Source: Fistulifera solaris | Lineage: Eukaryota > Bacillariophyta > Bacillariophyceae > Naviculales > Stauroneidaceae | Direction of reading: 5' to 3' | Length of the DNA: 64,000 nt | Assembly (NCBI GenBank): GCA_030295235.1 | Contig: AP026142.1 | Span: forward strand, 62,001 to 126,000 | In this document: positions 23,709 through 34,711 of the stretch, piece after piece | How positions within the stretch are numbered: position 1 is the stretch's first letter | How the letters are laid out: every line of letters starts with the position of its first letter | Program-made: the position numbers and the translations under genes | Notes under the pieces: model-generated | What the model was told of the DNA's origin: nothing | The model's database searches: none | Seen by the model: only the letters and a program-made list of their open reading frames with translations

Positions 23709-26449
23709 CGCAACCAACGCCCACCCCTCATCATGGCCCCCGCCGGTGGTTGGCCCCAATTGCGCGCGGCGGTCGCGAATGGTGCCGATGCCGTCTATGT
23801 GGGATTGTCGGCCTTTTCGGCCCGGGCACGGGCGACCAATTTCGATGCCTGGCAACTAAACGAAGCCGTAAAATACTGTCATCAATACGACGTGCATTTG
23901 TACGTCGCCTTGAACACCTTGGTCTTTCAACACGAATTCGTCGAACTCATCGACTGGATCCGCGTGTGTGAACAAGCTCAAGTCGATGCGGTAATTGTAC
24001 AAGACATTGGTTTAATGAAACTGATACAAGCCGTGGCGCCTGCTCTCAAGTTGCATGCTTCGACGCAACAAACCGTCTCGGATGCAAATGGGGTCGCCTT
24101 TGCGGCTCAACAGGGCACCACCCGTATTGTCCTGGGACGCGAACTCAGTGTGAACGAGATCCATCAAATTGCGCATCAAACTATGGATGGCACGGAACTC
24201 GAAGTTTTTGTCCACGGGGCATTGTGTGTCAGTTATTCGGGACAATGTTTCAGTAGTGAATTTCAAGGGGGTCGGAGTGCGAATCGGGGACAATGTGCAC
24301 AAGCCTGTCGTTTGCCGTACGGGTTGGTCGTCGATGGGGAATGGCACGATCTGGTGGAATCGTATTTGTTGAGTCCGCAAGATTTGTGTGGTATCCAACA
24401 TATTCCGCAATTGTTGCATTCCGTGTCTTGTTTGAAAATTGAAGGACGATTGAAGGATGCGGCGTATGTCGCGGCAACGACACGGGCGTATCGACAAGCC
24501 GTCGATCAGGCGTGGCAAGAAAGTATGGAAAAAGATGACTCGACAATCAATTATTATAGAGCACCACGACAATTGCAACATGCCGACACCAGTGTGGATC
24601 GGACAACATTGGTGCAATTGTTTTCACGAGGACAGGATGGGCAACACGATGGATTGACATCCGGCTTTTTTCAAGGTTCGCGACATCAAGAATTGGTGAT
24701 TGGGAAATCACCACGACATCGGGGTGTTTATATTGGCAAAGTCGTACAGTGCAATCCGAAAACGGGGGTTATTCAAGTGCAAGTCGACAATGAGGCTAGC
24801 ATACAATTGAAACGAGGAGATGGCATCGTTATTGATCGTGGACTAGCGGAATTAGAAGAATTGGGTGGTCCTATCTACGAAATTGGCCAGGATGATCACG
24901 ATGAAACGATGAGTTACATTCAATTCAGTCATAAGACCAAAGTGACGACCGAATTGGTGCCGCCAGGTGCTTTAATTTGGCGGACCCACGATGCGGTGTT
25001 GGAACAACAAATGCAAAAATGGTGCAGGCAGAGCCGCCAAAACGGACTGTATTGTTGCAAGTAGAAGCTCGCAAGGATCAACCGTTGCGTATCACCGTTA
25101 CTTTGCCTTCACTAGATGGAGATAAATCAATCACCGCGGTGGCCGAGTCTGAAATGGTCTTGGTATCAGCGTCTCGAACAGCACTGTCAAAAGAAGCAAT
25201 ACAAAAAGCCGTCGGAACGTTGGGAAACACTCCATTTGCTTTGGCGGAACACGGCGCAATGAACATTGAATTAGAAGACGACCTATGGTGTCCTGTTTCG
25301 GCAATCAAGGAAACGAGACGGAAAGCAATCCAAAATTTACAAGACGAATTGGATGCGAAGAGTGGTTCGGCGAACGCAAAGTTAACTTCTCGGCAAGAAG
25401 ATAGATCTACGTCGTCGTCCAAACACATCATTTCGCAGCTCATGGATCAAATGAAACCTTCGGCAGCAGCATCGTTGCAACCGCAGCGAAACATGGCCTT
25501 GTCCGTTTTGTGTCGTAGTCTGGAACAAGTGGACGTTTTGTGTGATATGATTGAGAATGACGAATCAGCAATTGTTGATGAAATCATTATTGACTTTTTA
25601 GAAGTACAAGGGATGCAGGACGCAATGGAACGCATCCAACTAGTTACAAAGAGAACAATCCGCATCGTTTTGGCCTCGCCTCGTATTCTGAAACCAGCCG
25701 AAGATGGTATCTGGAAGACTTTATTATCGTTACGGCCAGATGCATTGCTGGTCCGCTCGCCGGGTCTCCTTTATCGAATGCAACAACTTCAGAAAGTTGG
25801 ACAAGTCGAAATAAATGGCGAAATGATTCCGATTCCTCCCCTGTTTGGTGATTTTTCTTTAAATGTGGCGAATCCTTTGACAGCGTTCGAATTTTTACAA
25901 CAAGGACTGGAACGTATCGCTCCTACGTACGATTTAAATGCTCGGGCCATTTCAGCTCTTGCGCGTACCATGGCGTCGCCTCAGCAACTTGAAGTGGTCG
26001 CGCATGCCAAATTGCCGACGTTTCATACGGAACACTGTGTATTTGCTCGATTCTTATCCAAGGGCAACTCGTATCAAGATTGTGGGCACGTTTGTACCAG
26101 ACACAGCGTTCATTTGAGGGATGGTAATACGGGGGCAGATCAGCTCGTGCTGGCGGACATGGGATGTCGAAATACAGTCTTTTCAGCAGAAGCACAGTCG
26201 GGAGTTCATTCGTTAAAAGAATGGCATCAAGCGGGAGTCGGACGTGTCCGTATTGAGCTTGTCGATGAATGTCTAGAGGATATTCGAAGGATGATTACCG
26301 GTTACGAACAAGTTCTAAATGGCACCTCCAAGCCAAGTATCACGTGGGAAATGCTACAGAATGTGCGTGATACCAACGGTCGCATTTCTGGTGTATCATT
26401 GGGGTCGTTGCGAAATCAAGTCGAACGGCGGGCCGGTGAATTGAAATGA
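23460..26449 (+). CDS. Peptidase U32-family protein with DUF3656-like second half (one frame break)
   Basis: U32 proteins include bacterial YegQ, UbiU/UbiV and RlhA; several are now known to modify RNA or hydroxylate ubiquinone precursors rather than cut proteins. From the ATG at 23460 there is a hydrophobic leader (LSVLSCVAWLILFQ) and a poly-Gln linker, fitting an organelle-targeted protein. The U32 core follows: APAGGWPQLRAAVANGADAVY, LHASTQQTVS, and the Cys-rich signature EVFVHGALCVSYSGQCF, GGRSANRGQCAQACRLPY. The second half has a DUF3656-like region and a further Cys set (HTEHCVFARFL, SYQDCGHVC). The two halves are in different frames; one extra A in the A5 run at 25015-25019 joins them into about 996 residues. 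Cys in both halves may bind an Fe-S cluster (family knowledge). Confidence 0.85.
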
Positions 26450-26904
26450 GGAAAGTTACGACCAAAGCTACTGCCCCAAAGCTATTCATCTTGATAAGAT
26501 TCAGGTCGTTTTGGCAATCGGGAGCTACACGACAATGGAGGTAAAGGTTTAAATGGGAATTCACCCCGTCGTCCTATATCTTCACGTCTCGCATCAAAAT
26601 TTGCCGCAGCTTTTGAATCGCATATTGCCAACAATATGCCATGAACAGATGAAACGACCAAAAAAGATTGTGAAATGATCTTGGGAGCGTTTAGTGCTAC
26701 TTACAATGCGCGTGATCGTTTTAAACGCGACACTGCTGACATCGCGAGAAGCGTTATCTTATGAAGGGGGATATATTTCTTGCGAAGTACGATGGGCCAG
26801 AACCTTAACGTCTTGACAGATCAAGTTTCTGCTATTCTTAACTTATGTGCATCAACGTAGTTGTCCGTAGCAAACACCCATCCACAAGCAAATAAAAAAT
26901 GTAA
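26450..26904. other. Convergent intergenic region
   Basis: Between the 3' ends of the U32 gene and the DUF3605 gene. No gene supported. Confidence 0.4.
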
Positions 26905-27456
26905 CTAGTTGCATTGCACAAGTACCAAGATGTGAACATGATCGATTCCTGGAAGTGATTGAAGGCGAGGCGGATTGACCCAGTGCAACATGTCTTGGAC
27001 AAGTAATTGTGACTGTAACTCATTCTTTGCTTTCAGAAGGTCTTCATCCGTACAAACAGCGCCTAACTTCCACAGTATCCAATGTTGAACGGAATCCTCG
27101 AAACAGTAAGGAAAATCATTGCGAGCAAGAGCCGTTCGCAGTGATGTTTTGCTGTCTGCCTCGTTTCGTACAACGCGCTTGAGACCTTCTTGTACTTCAG
27201 AGGGCAAATCAAATTTTGTACATAGCACATAATCCAGCATGGAGGCCCATTCTTGTTGCAAAGCCCGCTTACTCAGCTCGTATTCACGCTGTTGTGAAGC
27301 ACTCCGTGTCAGACGATCGAAATTTTGTTCGACAAGGACAATTTGTTGAATCTCTCTCCATTGCAATGGCGTTTCGCAGTAGCCATATTTTAGAGCAGGT
27401 AAAACGATATTGTCTGACTTCACATCATTAGATTTCAAGAACTCGTCATCAGCCAT
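26905..27456 (-). CDS. DUF3605-family protein
   Basis: 183 residues from the ATG at 27456 (an upstream in-frame ATG at 27513 is less likely since MADDEF opens a typical soluble N-terminus). The C-terminal WVNPPRLQSLPGIDHVHILVLV block matches the signature of DUF3605, a family known mainly from fungi and protists, and is preceded by the expected PLQWREIQQIV segment near residue 30 and a central helix (QQEWASMLDYVLCTKFDLP). The function is not known. No signal peptide or membrane span. Confidence 0.7.
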   Translation of the reverse strand: MADDEFLKSNDVKSDNIVLPALKYGYCETPLQWREIQQIVLVEQNFDRLTRSASQQREYELSKRALQQEWASMLDYVLCTKFDLPSEVQEGLKRVVRNEADSKTSLRTALARNDFPYCFEDSVQHWILWKLGAVCTDEDLLKAKNELQSQLLVQDMLHWVNPPRLQSLPGIDHVHILVLVQCN

Positions 27457-27626
27457 CCTATTCGAAATAACAGTAAAAAGACTCGCAATTGTGTGTCCTT
27501 GGAACAAACACAAAAAATACAGTGGCGATGTACGCGCAACAGACGGACGCTACAGTCTGATGCGATGCGATGATGACGTCTCACAATACTTGATCAATAC
27601 CGCTTTAATGTAGCGGAAACGAGAAA

Positions 27627-27765
27627 GCCTGCGTATCAACGACGTGTTTTGTGGGAGTCTTTCACGCTTTCACGTTTATTTGAAGAAACGCCACGTCAAT
27701 TTGCAGTCAATTTGCAGCATAGTCTCCCAAAATGACGCAAAACAAACGCATACCGCCCGTCGTCA
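27627..27765. repeat. Fold-back intergenic element, copy A
   Basis: Starts with GAAAGCCTGCGTATCAACG, continues through TTTCACGTTTATTTGAAGAAACGCCACGTCAA and ends in AGTCTCCCAAAATGACGC. The TGGGAGTCT at its left pairs (one mismatch) with AGTCTCCCA at its right. A BTB gene fragment begins immediately after it. Confidence 0.7.
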
Positions 27766-27986
27766 ACATTGTCGCTTTGAAAGACGAGTTTATGTACTAC
27801 GGGATCTCGGCGAATTGGGATAAATCGATTGTCAAGAATGTCGCCGATGATGACATGAAGGTTCAGAGCACTAGCGGCACCATCATCAAGTCATTCACTT
27901 TGGCTATGATTGGATGGAAGGTGGTCGGACTATTCGCAATCATGTATCGGAATTTCAATTCTGCTCGGGTGCTTCACAACAAGTAA
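27732..27986 (+). pseudogene. BTB gene fragment fused to element A
   Basis: The frame starts in the AAAATGACGC end of element A and continues as VVNIVALKDEFMYYGISANWDK. This matches the segment just after the BTB core of the intact genes (NIEAVKEEFEFYGIDADM in the gene at 36401). No BTB core precedes it. The rest (SIVKNVADDDMK, then a hydrophobic segment) matches nothing I can name. It is a breakpoint relic: the 5' half of a BTB gene is gone and the repeat takes its place. Confidence 0.6.
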
Positions 27987-29514
27987 TAAGTCGCTGGTGT
28001 GTGTGGATCGGAGCAATTGACATTCGTCGTAGACGTAACGTGAATAGAAAATGTGATTGAATGTCGTCGTAGACGGAACACAGCACTCATTTTCGCCATT
28101 GGTATCCAGTTGTGTTTAACGCATTCATTTAGATTGTTTTATTGCGTGCTGATGAATGTTGAAAGCTGGATGGATTAGACATTGCACGGGACTCAGCTGC
28201 ATTTTGGTCGAGTGAGAAGGAGGCGTCCGTCGTCTCAAACTTTCCTCGGTGATGCGGTACACATTAATTACGTCACTCACAGGGTGTATACAAGAAGAAG
28301 TAAACGAAAAGGAAAGCGTCCGTCTCATCGCGTCAGTTTGTGTGAGGCTTTCTCATTTTCAACGTTTTCAAGGAAACGCCACGTAAAATGAGACGAAAGT
28401 CTCCCAAAATGACGCAAAAGCTGAGAAAACTTGGACACCATGTGAGACAACGCCACGCGAGCGCGAAAATTCATGCCACATGTCACATGTGACATGTTAG
28501 AGCCAAGTGACAACTCTCATTATTATCGCGAAACAAGCTACTACTACGAAATACTATGAGTTGTGCGTTAAAGGATTGGTTTGCGAGATGCCATTCACTT
28601 CACCAGTCTACGTGGATATCGACAGATCAACATAGGATGTGAAAGAAAGGTTGAGTCCTTTATTGTTCGGACTTTTATCTGAAACTCTCTTGCGTTCTAG
28701 AAAATAGGTATCCTGTGCATTCTCTCTCTGTGGCGAGAACGGCTCGACGAAACCCTTTTTGATACCCATGGATTTGGACCGTTGATGACATCTTACGACA
28801 GCATAGTCTGCCTTTCCGCTTCTCTTTGCAATAATGACACAATTTATTTCTCGTCCGCACCGTAAACGAGAATGGCGATCAATGATGCCCGAAATATGAT
28901 CTCCGGAACCAGGTGCTGTATGCGGATGGCTCTCGCCGTTAAGTGGCTCTAAGTCATTTTATGTCATCTAGTGTGCCTGTATTTGGTGGAGCGTTCTACT
29001 ACCAGCGTGCTTTTGAATTCGGGAGTTGTTTGTTTTGTTACCTTTACCATTATCAGTGGATGGTTACGTTGAGCAGCAGACGCAAAAGGGCACAAAAGTT
29101 AGGCGGTCTGAATCGGTTTAAAGTAAAAGTAATAGCATAACATCCCACCATTAAACGAATGATATTGAAAAAGCCGTTGAATGAATCATCAAGAACACCA
29201 TCACAACTGATCTAGGAAAACGCTTTCGAAAACCCTATCTGGAGTCTCTAGTCTCTAGAGAGGTCGATCACCATGTGCCCGTGCGGCTGCAGTACAAAAC
29301 ACACGTGACCTGTCAATTGCATCCCACGTCACGGACCAACTCGAAGAACAAGACCAACAGATGCTGTCGTGCCAAAAACTCCACCCCCGCGTGTCGTGCG
29401 CCTTTTCGCCGCAGGGTAGTGAGCGCACCTCTTCATCGCTTTTTGCTCACCCTGCCTTTCACGAACCCTGTCGCATTCGAATTGATATATTATAAACATT
29501 CTTAAAGCAACAAC
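27987..29514. other. Intergenic region containing element B
   Basis: About 1.5 kb without a supported gene. Element B (28309-28475) lies inside. The rest shows no domain-like frames. Confidence 0.4.
28309..28475. repeat. Fold-back intergenic element, copy B
   Basis: Contains GAGGCTTTCTC, then AACGTTTTCAAGGAAACGCCACGTAAAATGAGACGAAAGTCTCCC, in which GAGGCTTTC pairs with GAAAGTCTC (one G-T). A second block (GGACACCATGTGAGACAACGCCACGCGAG) follows as in copy D. Confidence 0.8.
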
Positions 29515-30180
29515 ATGACCATAATGAGTTGTCAGGAGAGAGGCAAAATTGTTCGACTGAACGTAGGAGGTACTCGATACGATGTCTCGCGCACTACACT
29601 CGAACGTTGCGAAGGATCGATGCTGAACAGCTTGATTTCGGAATACTGGAAAGAAGGCAATTCCGATGAACCGATTTTCATTGATCGCAATGGTCGTTTG
29701 TTCGAATATGTGCTGGATTATTTACGAACGGCCAAAGTGTATTTGCCATCTTCCGTCAGTTTACTCGCCTTGGAAGAAGAATTCGATTTTTACGGATTGG
29801 ATGTAGATATGACCAAAGTGCACTGCATGGATGCCAGCATGGGTTCGTTGAATGCATTGTACGAAAGTCATTACTTGTTGGGACTCGCGGATCAAATATC
29901 GGCCGAAGCCTACACGACCGCGGCCCGGCGGGCCGTCGAAAAGAGTTTACGGAAAAGTGACATTGCGCCCAAACCCTCCCGCGAAATACCCTTCTTTATT
30001 CTGGTGGAATGTTACAAGCGCAATCCGACACCGGGGGCATCGTTTTGTGTTTACATCCCCGAAGAATATCAGCCCCATATGGATACCGATTTGGTGAACA
30101 ATATTTTGACCAATCGGGGCTTTGAAATTGTGAATTCAGCCTTTAAGCACTTCTTGTACATTAAGAAGGTTTCTGAATGA
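29515..30180 (+). CDS. BTB/T1 (KCTD-like) protein 2
   Basis: 221 residues. The T1-type BTB domain is textbook: LNVGGTRYDVSRTTLERCEGSML, DEPIFIDRNGRLFEYVLDYLR, VYLPSSVS, EEEFDFYGLDVDM. The helical middle holds a SAEAYTTAARRAVEKSLRKS segment. The C-terminal part has VYIPEEYQPHMDTD and a divergent family C-terminal motif (LVNNILTNRGFEIVN). It belongs to the short subfamily with the genes at 21889, 36401 and 39635 (shared IPEEY and DRNGRLFE). An ATG at 29515 is followed closely by a second at 29524; the first keeps the longest N-terminus. No break. Confidence 0.88.
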   Translation: MTIMSCQERGKIVRLNVGGTRYDVSRTTLERCEGSMLNSLISEYWKEGNSDEPIFIDRNGRLFEYVLDYLRTAKVYLPSSVSLLALEEEFDFYGLDVDMTKVHCMDASMGSLNALYESHYLLGLADQISAEAYTTAARRAVEKSLRKSDIAPKPSREIPFFILVECYKRNPTPGASFCVYIPEEYQPHMDTDLVNNILTNRGFEIVNSAFKHFLYIKKVSE

Positions 30181-30797
30181 TGAAAAGTCTGGTAGGGGAA
30201 GAGTTGGCACAAGAGTTAAAAAAAATGAAGAGGGCGGCGCTAAAGCTGCGGTAGCACGCATCTTTGTCATTTGAATCGCAGTTCAGATCGTGAATCTATT
30301 CTCGATCTGTGAAGGAAGTGATGGTGGCATGTCGTCCATTGGGACGTACAATAAGTTTTCCGTGTGTATATAGAAGGAACTTATCTACAAAGGCGCCTTT
30401 TATCTGATGTTACTTGAAAAGTTCACCCTAGCAAAACATTCGTGTTGCCATCATTCATAGCTACTTTGGGTCGTGCGTCCTGCGTCATAAAGGACGTGAC
30501 GTCTATCCAGCGAATTGTACGCGGGAGAGGGACCGTTTCGTGGGTTAAACAACCGGTCATCGGTCATTTTTTTCGAAAATGGGTTTTTATTGCGGCTAAA
30601 TTATTCTGACGTTTTCAAACACGATTAAATAATGAAATTGTCTTATCGCTCTTCATCAATTCCTTCTTCATAAATTATTCAGCGAGGAGTCGATCTAGCC
30701 CGCAAAAGAATCATCAAAGTCCTTGCCTTCCAACAATTGCTCTCCTCTCCGGTCGGTACCGTTCCCTGCCACAACTCCTTAGGCTTTTCATCGCGAT
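30181..30797. other. Intergenic region with remnants of a lost N-terminus
   Basis: The bases just before the next gene (ACTCC..GGCTTTTCATCGCGAT, 30773-30797) match the coding N-terminal extension of the gene at 32191 (CTCCGACGGCTTTTAATCGCGAT), but a TAG closes the frame. Otherwise nothing is seen. Confidence 0.55.
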
Positions 30798-31493
30798 ATG
30801 ATTTGTCTAAATGTGGGAGGCATTCGCTATCAAGTCTCTCGTGAGACATTAACGCGATACGAAGGATCCTTACTTGCCACTTACGCCAACAGTTGGAATG
30901 AGAATACATTCAACCAAGAGATTTTTATTTTCCGCGACGGGCATTTATTTGCTTACGTCTTGGATTATCTGCAATCCGGAAAAGTTCATTGGCCTTCGTC
31001 AGTCATTCAAATGAAGCTAAAACAGGAACTGGATTACTATGGAATTCCGGTGGATGCGAGCAAAATTGTGGAAGAAAAGGACTACTTTATTATTGATCGA
31101 TTGACGAAAGAGATCAAAGAACACAAGGCTGCTATCGAAGAAAAGGAGAGACAAGTAGTTGCGATCGTGGAGTCGTATCGTCTGACGCATCAGTATGCAG
31201 AAATCGTCTCAAAGAGCAGCGGTAATGGTTTTTCTACACACTCGTTCCCTGTGACGGGAAATTTTGACAAGAAATTGCTGCAGGAAAGCTTGCTTTCCCG
31301 CGGACTCGATGCCTACTTTTATCAGAACGCGAAGCAGGGAGCAAAGGTTATACTAGGTCCTATTACAGAAGAGGATAAGAGAATCTATGGCGAGAAACGC
31401 ACCGGCTTTCAGTTTACATTTCATGACAACACAACGACACCCCTTGCTTCCGCAGCCATCAGACGTCGGATCGTGAGATCGAAGAAGCGCTAA
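30798..31493 (+). CDS. BTB/T1 (KCTD-like) protein 3
   Basis: 231 residues, starting directly at the BTB core (MICLNVGGIRYQVSRETLTRYEGS). Its closest relative in the window is the gene at 32191. That gene has an extra 66-residue N-terminus, which here is cut off by a TAG just upstream, so this copy has a shortened N-terminus. Other features are IFIFRDGHLFAYVLDYLQ, ELDYYGIPVDASKI, a coiled coil (TKEIKEHKAAIEEKERQVVAI) and the C-terminal LLQESLLSRGLDAYFY motif. A Lys/Arg-rich tail ends the protein (RRRIVRSKKR), which could serve as a nuclear signal (inference). Long subfamily. Confidence 0.85.
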   Translation: MICLNVGGIRYQVSRETLTRYEGSLLATYANSWNENTFNQEIFIFRDGHLFAYVLDYLQSGKVHWPSSVIQMKLKQELDYYGIPVDASKIVEEKDYFIIDRLTKEIKEHKAAIEEKERQVVAIVESYRLTHQYAEIVSKSSGNGFSTHSFPVTGNFDKKLLQESLLSRGLDAYFYQNAKQGAKVILGPITEEDKRIYGEKRTGFQFTFHDNTTTPLASAAIRRRIVRSKKR

Positions 31494-32190
31494 TTTTAAG
31501 CCTTAGGTCGAGTCTCAATTGTTGGTCTCTTACACGTCTTACCTGGTAGCTCTTAGCTAGAAAACAAAAAGATAACGAGCGAATTTTCGCTAGCGTGTCG
31601 AACCTTGAAGGCGCGGCACTCAACGTCAATGCAGCTGTTTAGCGGTAATCAGCTTCATTTCATCTTAGAATAATCAAGGTTGGGTATTTTGAAATATAGC
31701 TACTTTATAATGAAAATTCAAGCTTGCTAGTTAGTCTATAAACCTCAGTTTTTTCCTTTACACTCCTCGTGACTCATGAACGACCGTCAATCACGCAAAG
31801 AAATGAGGAAAGGAAAAACTGTTGCGTCAAGCGGTACTCATCAAGAGGCAGTATACTATAAACTGTCTCCAATTCAAGAAAGCCTGCGTGTATTTCAAGT
31901 CATTTTGTGTGACGCTTTCTCGCTTTCGACGTTTTCGAAGAAACGCCACGTAAAATGGAGGAAAGGCTCGCAAAATGACACGCGAAAAGCGAAAGACGTG
32001 ACAAAATGGCGGACAAGAGAGACGAAATTTGGGTCACGCAAGCAATGCAACAAAACCAAAAGGCCTCTCATCCTTCACGTCAATAATAATTCATTCTATG
32101 ATTGTTGCTTTTGCTTGAACATTCAGTTGATCCGTTGCTCAATCAAAATATATTGACATTCATTTACTGACCTTTTCGCATGTATTAACC
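31494..32190. other. Intergenic region containing element C
   Basis: Element C (31877-32000) sits about 200 bp before the next BTB start. No other feature is supported. Confidence 0.45.
31877..32000. repeat. Fold-back intergenic element, copy C
   Basis: GAAAGCCTGCGTGTATTTC, then GACGCTTTCTCGCTTTCGACGTTTTCGAAGAAACGCCACGTAAAATGG and a divergent right arm (GGAAAGGCTCGCAAAATGAC). The inner CGTTTTC/GAAACG pair is kept; the outer arm has diverged. Confidence 0.75.
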
Positions 32191-33036
32191 ATGGCAGATG
32201 CTCGCATCAAGAAAACACGATTGTCGTTGGACGATGACCTCAATGAAGACTTCGAAAACCTCACTGTCGAAGAAACAAAGGACGACACAAAAGTATATTC
32301 TTTCACATTCGGGGAAAAGAAGGAAGCAAAGGATGACCAGCCTCCTCCCACGAACACTCCGACGGCTTTTAATCGCGATATAATTTGCTTGAATGTTGGA
32401 GGAATCCGTTATGAAGTCTCTCGAACGACGATGACGCAATACGAAGGATCCGTTTTAGCTAGTCTCGCCAAGACGTGGAACGAAGAAAAAATTAACAGTG
32501 AGATCTTTGTGTTCCGTGACGGGCCTTTGTTTGCTTACGTTTTGGATTATCTGCGATCGGACAAAGTGTACTTACCGTATTCGATTACGCGGGCTGCGCT
32601 ACAAGAAGAATTCGATCACTTTCAGATTCCTGCGGACATGGGAAAGGTTTATGTCGAAAAAGATTACTTTACTATTGATCGACTGACGAAAGAGATCAAA
32701 GAACACAAGGAAGCTATTGAAGAGAAGGAGAGGGCTGTCTCCGCCATCATTGAATCCTATCGTCTTGCGCACAATCTTACGGCCTCTGTCATGAAACACG
32801 GATTTGATTGGTCCCAGGTGGTGACACCTAGCTTTACTGTCACCCCGGGCATCGACAAGAAACTATTGCGCGATTGTTTGTTGGTGCAAGGAGTCGAAGT
32901 GTATGGGTACCGAATGGAAAATTTTGAAGCGCGCATTTCATTGGGGCCCATTCAAGAAGATGACGGAGGAACTCCCTGCAAAGGTGCTTACCGTCAGACG
33001 GCCACTGGATCGCCATTTCGCTTTTTTGATCCATAA
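32191..33036 (+). CDS. BTB/T1 (KCTD-like) protein 4 with N-terminal extension
   Basis: 281 residues. An acidic and Lys-rich N-terminal extension of about 66 residues precedes the BTB domain (ICLNVGGIRYEVSRTTMTQYEGS; IFVFRDGPLFAYVLDYLR; VYLPYSIT). Then follow EEFDHFQIPADMGKV, the coiled-coil segment TKEIKEHKEAIEEKERAVSAIIESYRLA, and the C-terminal LLRDCLLVQGVEVYGY motif. The extension reads MADARIKKTRLSLDDDLNEDFENL and looks unstructured. The downstream C-terminal tail is longer than in the other members. It is the longest intact member of the array; no frame break. Confidence 0.88.
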   Translation: MADARIKKTRLSLDDDLNEDFENLTVEETKDDTKVYSFTFGEKKEAKDDQPPPTNTPTAFNRDIICLNVGGIRYEVSRTTMTQYEGSVLASLAKTWNEEKINSEIFVFRDGPLFAYVLDYLRSDKVYLPYSITRAALQEEFDHFQIPADMGKVYVEKDYFTIDRLTKEIKEHKEAIEEKERAVSAIIESYRLAHNLTASVMKHGFDWSQVVTPSFTVTPGIDKKLLRDCLLVQGVEVYGYRMENFEARISLGPIQEDDGGTPCKGAYRQTATGSPFRFFDP

Positions 33037-33774
33037 ATGTGAGAAATTGGAGCCCTGAAACACAGGACATCTTTTTCTTCAAACTTCATGTAGCATTCCG
33101 ACTATGGGACCAAATCGTAGACGGAACTTACAAGGACAACCTCGACTGCTCTCCGTCATGAATCTAGAATGTAAGAGTAATAGGATCGTGCAATAGCAGC
33201 AGTTTTCCTCGATCATTTTTATACGACTACTTTAGCAAGTTGATCAACGCACACGTCGATCTTATCATCAAGTAAGAGTTTTCTCAGCTAGCGTGGCTAA
33301 CTTGGCGTCAGAAACTGACGTCACAGATTGATCATAGTCACCATAATCCCACACGCTCTGTGACTACTACGTACAACAAGGATTTTGACGTGAAACGCAA
33401 AAAGACATTATTCGCTTATAATTGCGTTGCTGCGAACGTCGAAAGCGACGACACAAAGTGTTTCGTAATTATCGCAATAATAGGCTTTTTCTTGAGAGTG
33501 TGACTACGACTGCTTCTCTGTTTCGCGGCGGAGTCTTCATTGAAGACAAACGGATACATAAGCGAGTCCGGTTTTCTCAAACAGAGGGACGGCTTTCGCG
33601 TGAGTTCAGCGTTTCCATTTGCCACAACAGCTCTCCATTTCTCATCTGTAATTATTCGTGTAAAACAGTCGATAACTTAAATACTCGGCAAAACTCAAGA
33701 ACGATTTTGAGAAGCATTTTGTATCATAAACTTTTACTGATAATCATTCAGAGCAAGAAAGAATCACCAGCAAC
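33037..33774. other. Intergenic region
   Basis: No clear copy of the fold-back element; only a weak TTTTGACGTGAAACGC near 33383. Nothing else is supported. Confidence 0.4.
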
Positions 33775-34509
33775 ATGACAATGACCGCAAATGAAACTCT
33801 TTTTTCAGAACAAGCTACTGAGATTCCTTCCGCTACAGCAAGCGAAACCAAGAGCCAGTCGAATGATACACCGAAAGCCAAGCCGACAACTCCACGCTGT
33901 GCTAGCTCGCGAGGAATCGTCCGTCTAAACGTAGGAGGCTCCCGCTACGAAGTTTCCCGCAACACTTTGACGCGTTACGAAGGATCCATGCTGGCCAGTC
34001 TTATTTCCGGCAAATGGAAGGAAGGAGAAGGCGATGAAGAAATCTTTATCGATCGCGACGGCCGTCGCTTCGGGTACATCTTGGAATATTTGCGTTCTGA
34101 CCGTGTGCATCTACCGCACTTGTCGGCCCGGTCTGCCTTGATGGAAGAGTTTGAGTATTTCGGAATTGATGCCGACGAGAGCAAGATTCTCGTCCAGCAC
34201 GACTTTATGTGTATCGATCAACTCAAGAAAGAAATCATCGTTCACCAAGCTGCCATCGCCGAGAAGGAAAGGGAAGTGGCAGCCATTTTGGAATCCTACC
34301 GCATGGCCAAGGAATTTTCCGAGTACGTCAAAACATGGGGATTGAATCTCATGATGCAGATTTCAGTCCAGAAAACTGTCGATCGAGAGATGCTTCGTGA
34401 ATGCTTGCTATCGCGGGGACTCAAGGTGGAGAACTACAATGTGAAAGAAGATGGAACAGTCATTGCCCATCTTGTTTCGCTGGGTATGTCTAGTCGTGCC
34501 AATAAGTAG
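33775..34509 (+). CDS. BTB/T1 (KCTD-like) protein 5
   Basis: 244 residues. A Ser/Thr/Pro-rich N-terminal extension of about 42 residues leads into IVRLNVGGSRYEVSRNTLTRYEGSML, EIFIDRDGRRFGYILEYLR, VHLPHLS and EEFEYFGIDADESKI. The coiled-coil part is KKEIIVHQAAIAEKEREVAAILESYRMA and the C-terminal motif is MLRECLLSRGLKVENY. A short basic tail ends it. It is closest to the genes at 38172, 51738 and 63439 (shared GKWKEGEGDEEIF and RSDRV). No frame break. Confidence 0.88.
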   Translation: MTMTANETLFSEQATEIPSATASETKSQSNDTPKAKPTTPRCASSRGIVRLNVGGSRYEVSRNTLTRYEGSMLASLISGKWKEGEGDEEIFIDRDGRRFGYILEYLRSDRVHLPHLSARSALMEEFEYFGIDADESKILVQHDFMCIDQLKKEIIVHQAAIAEKEREVAAILESYRMAKEFSEYVKTWGLNLMMQISVQKTVDREMLRECLLSRGLKVENYNVKEDGTVIAHLVSLGMSSRANK

Positions 34510-34711
34510 CCGCATAAAGAATGTGTTTCAATAAAAGACTACTTTGCAAACAGAGACTCGACGGTCGCTTCTCGTCAACGCCTTTCTTTCAATTAATCAA
34601 AGTGTGGATCGCATAAATGAGGGCAAAGGTTTTGCTTATCCTTATCCCATAGAATCGGCTTAGTGTTGCGATCTGAAGCAGCAAGACACTCGAGAATGAC
34701 GAAAAGTTTTA

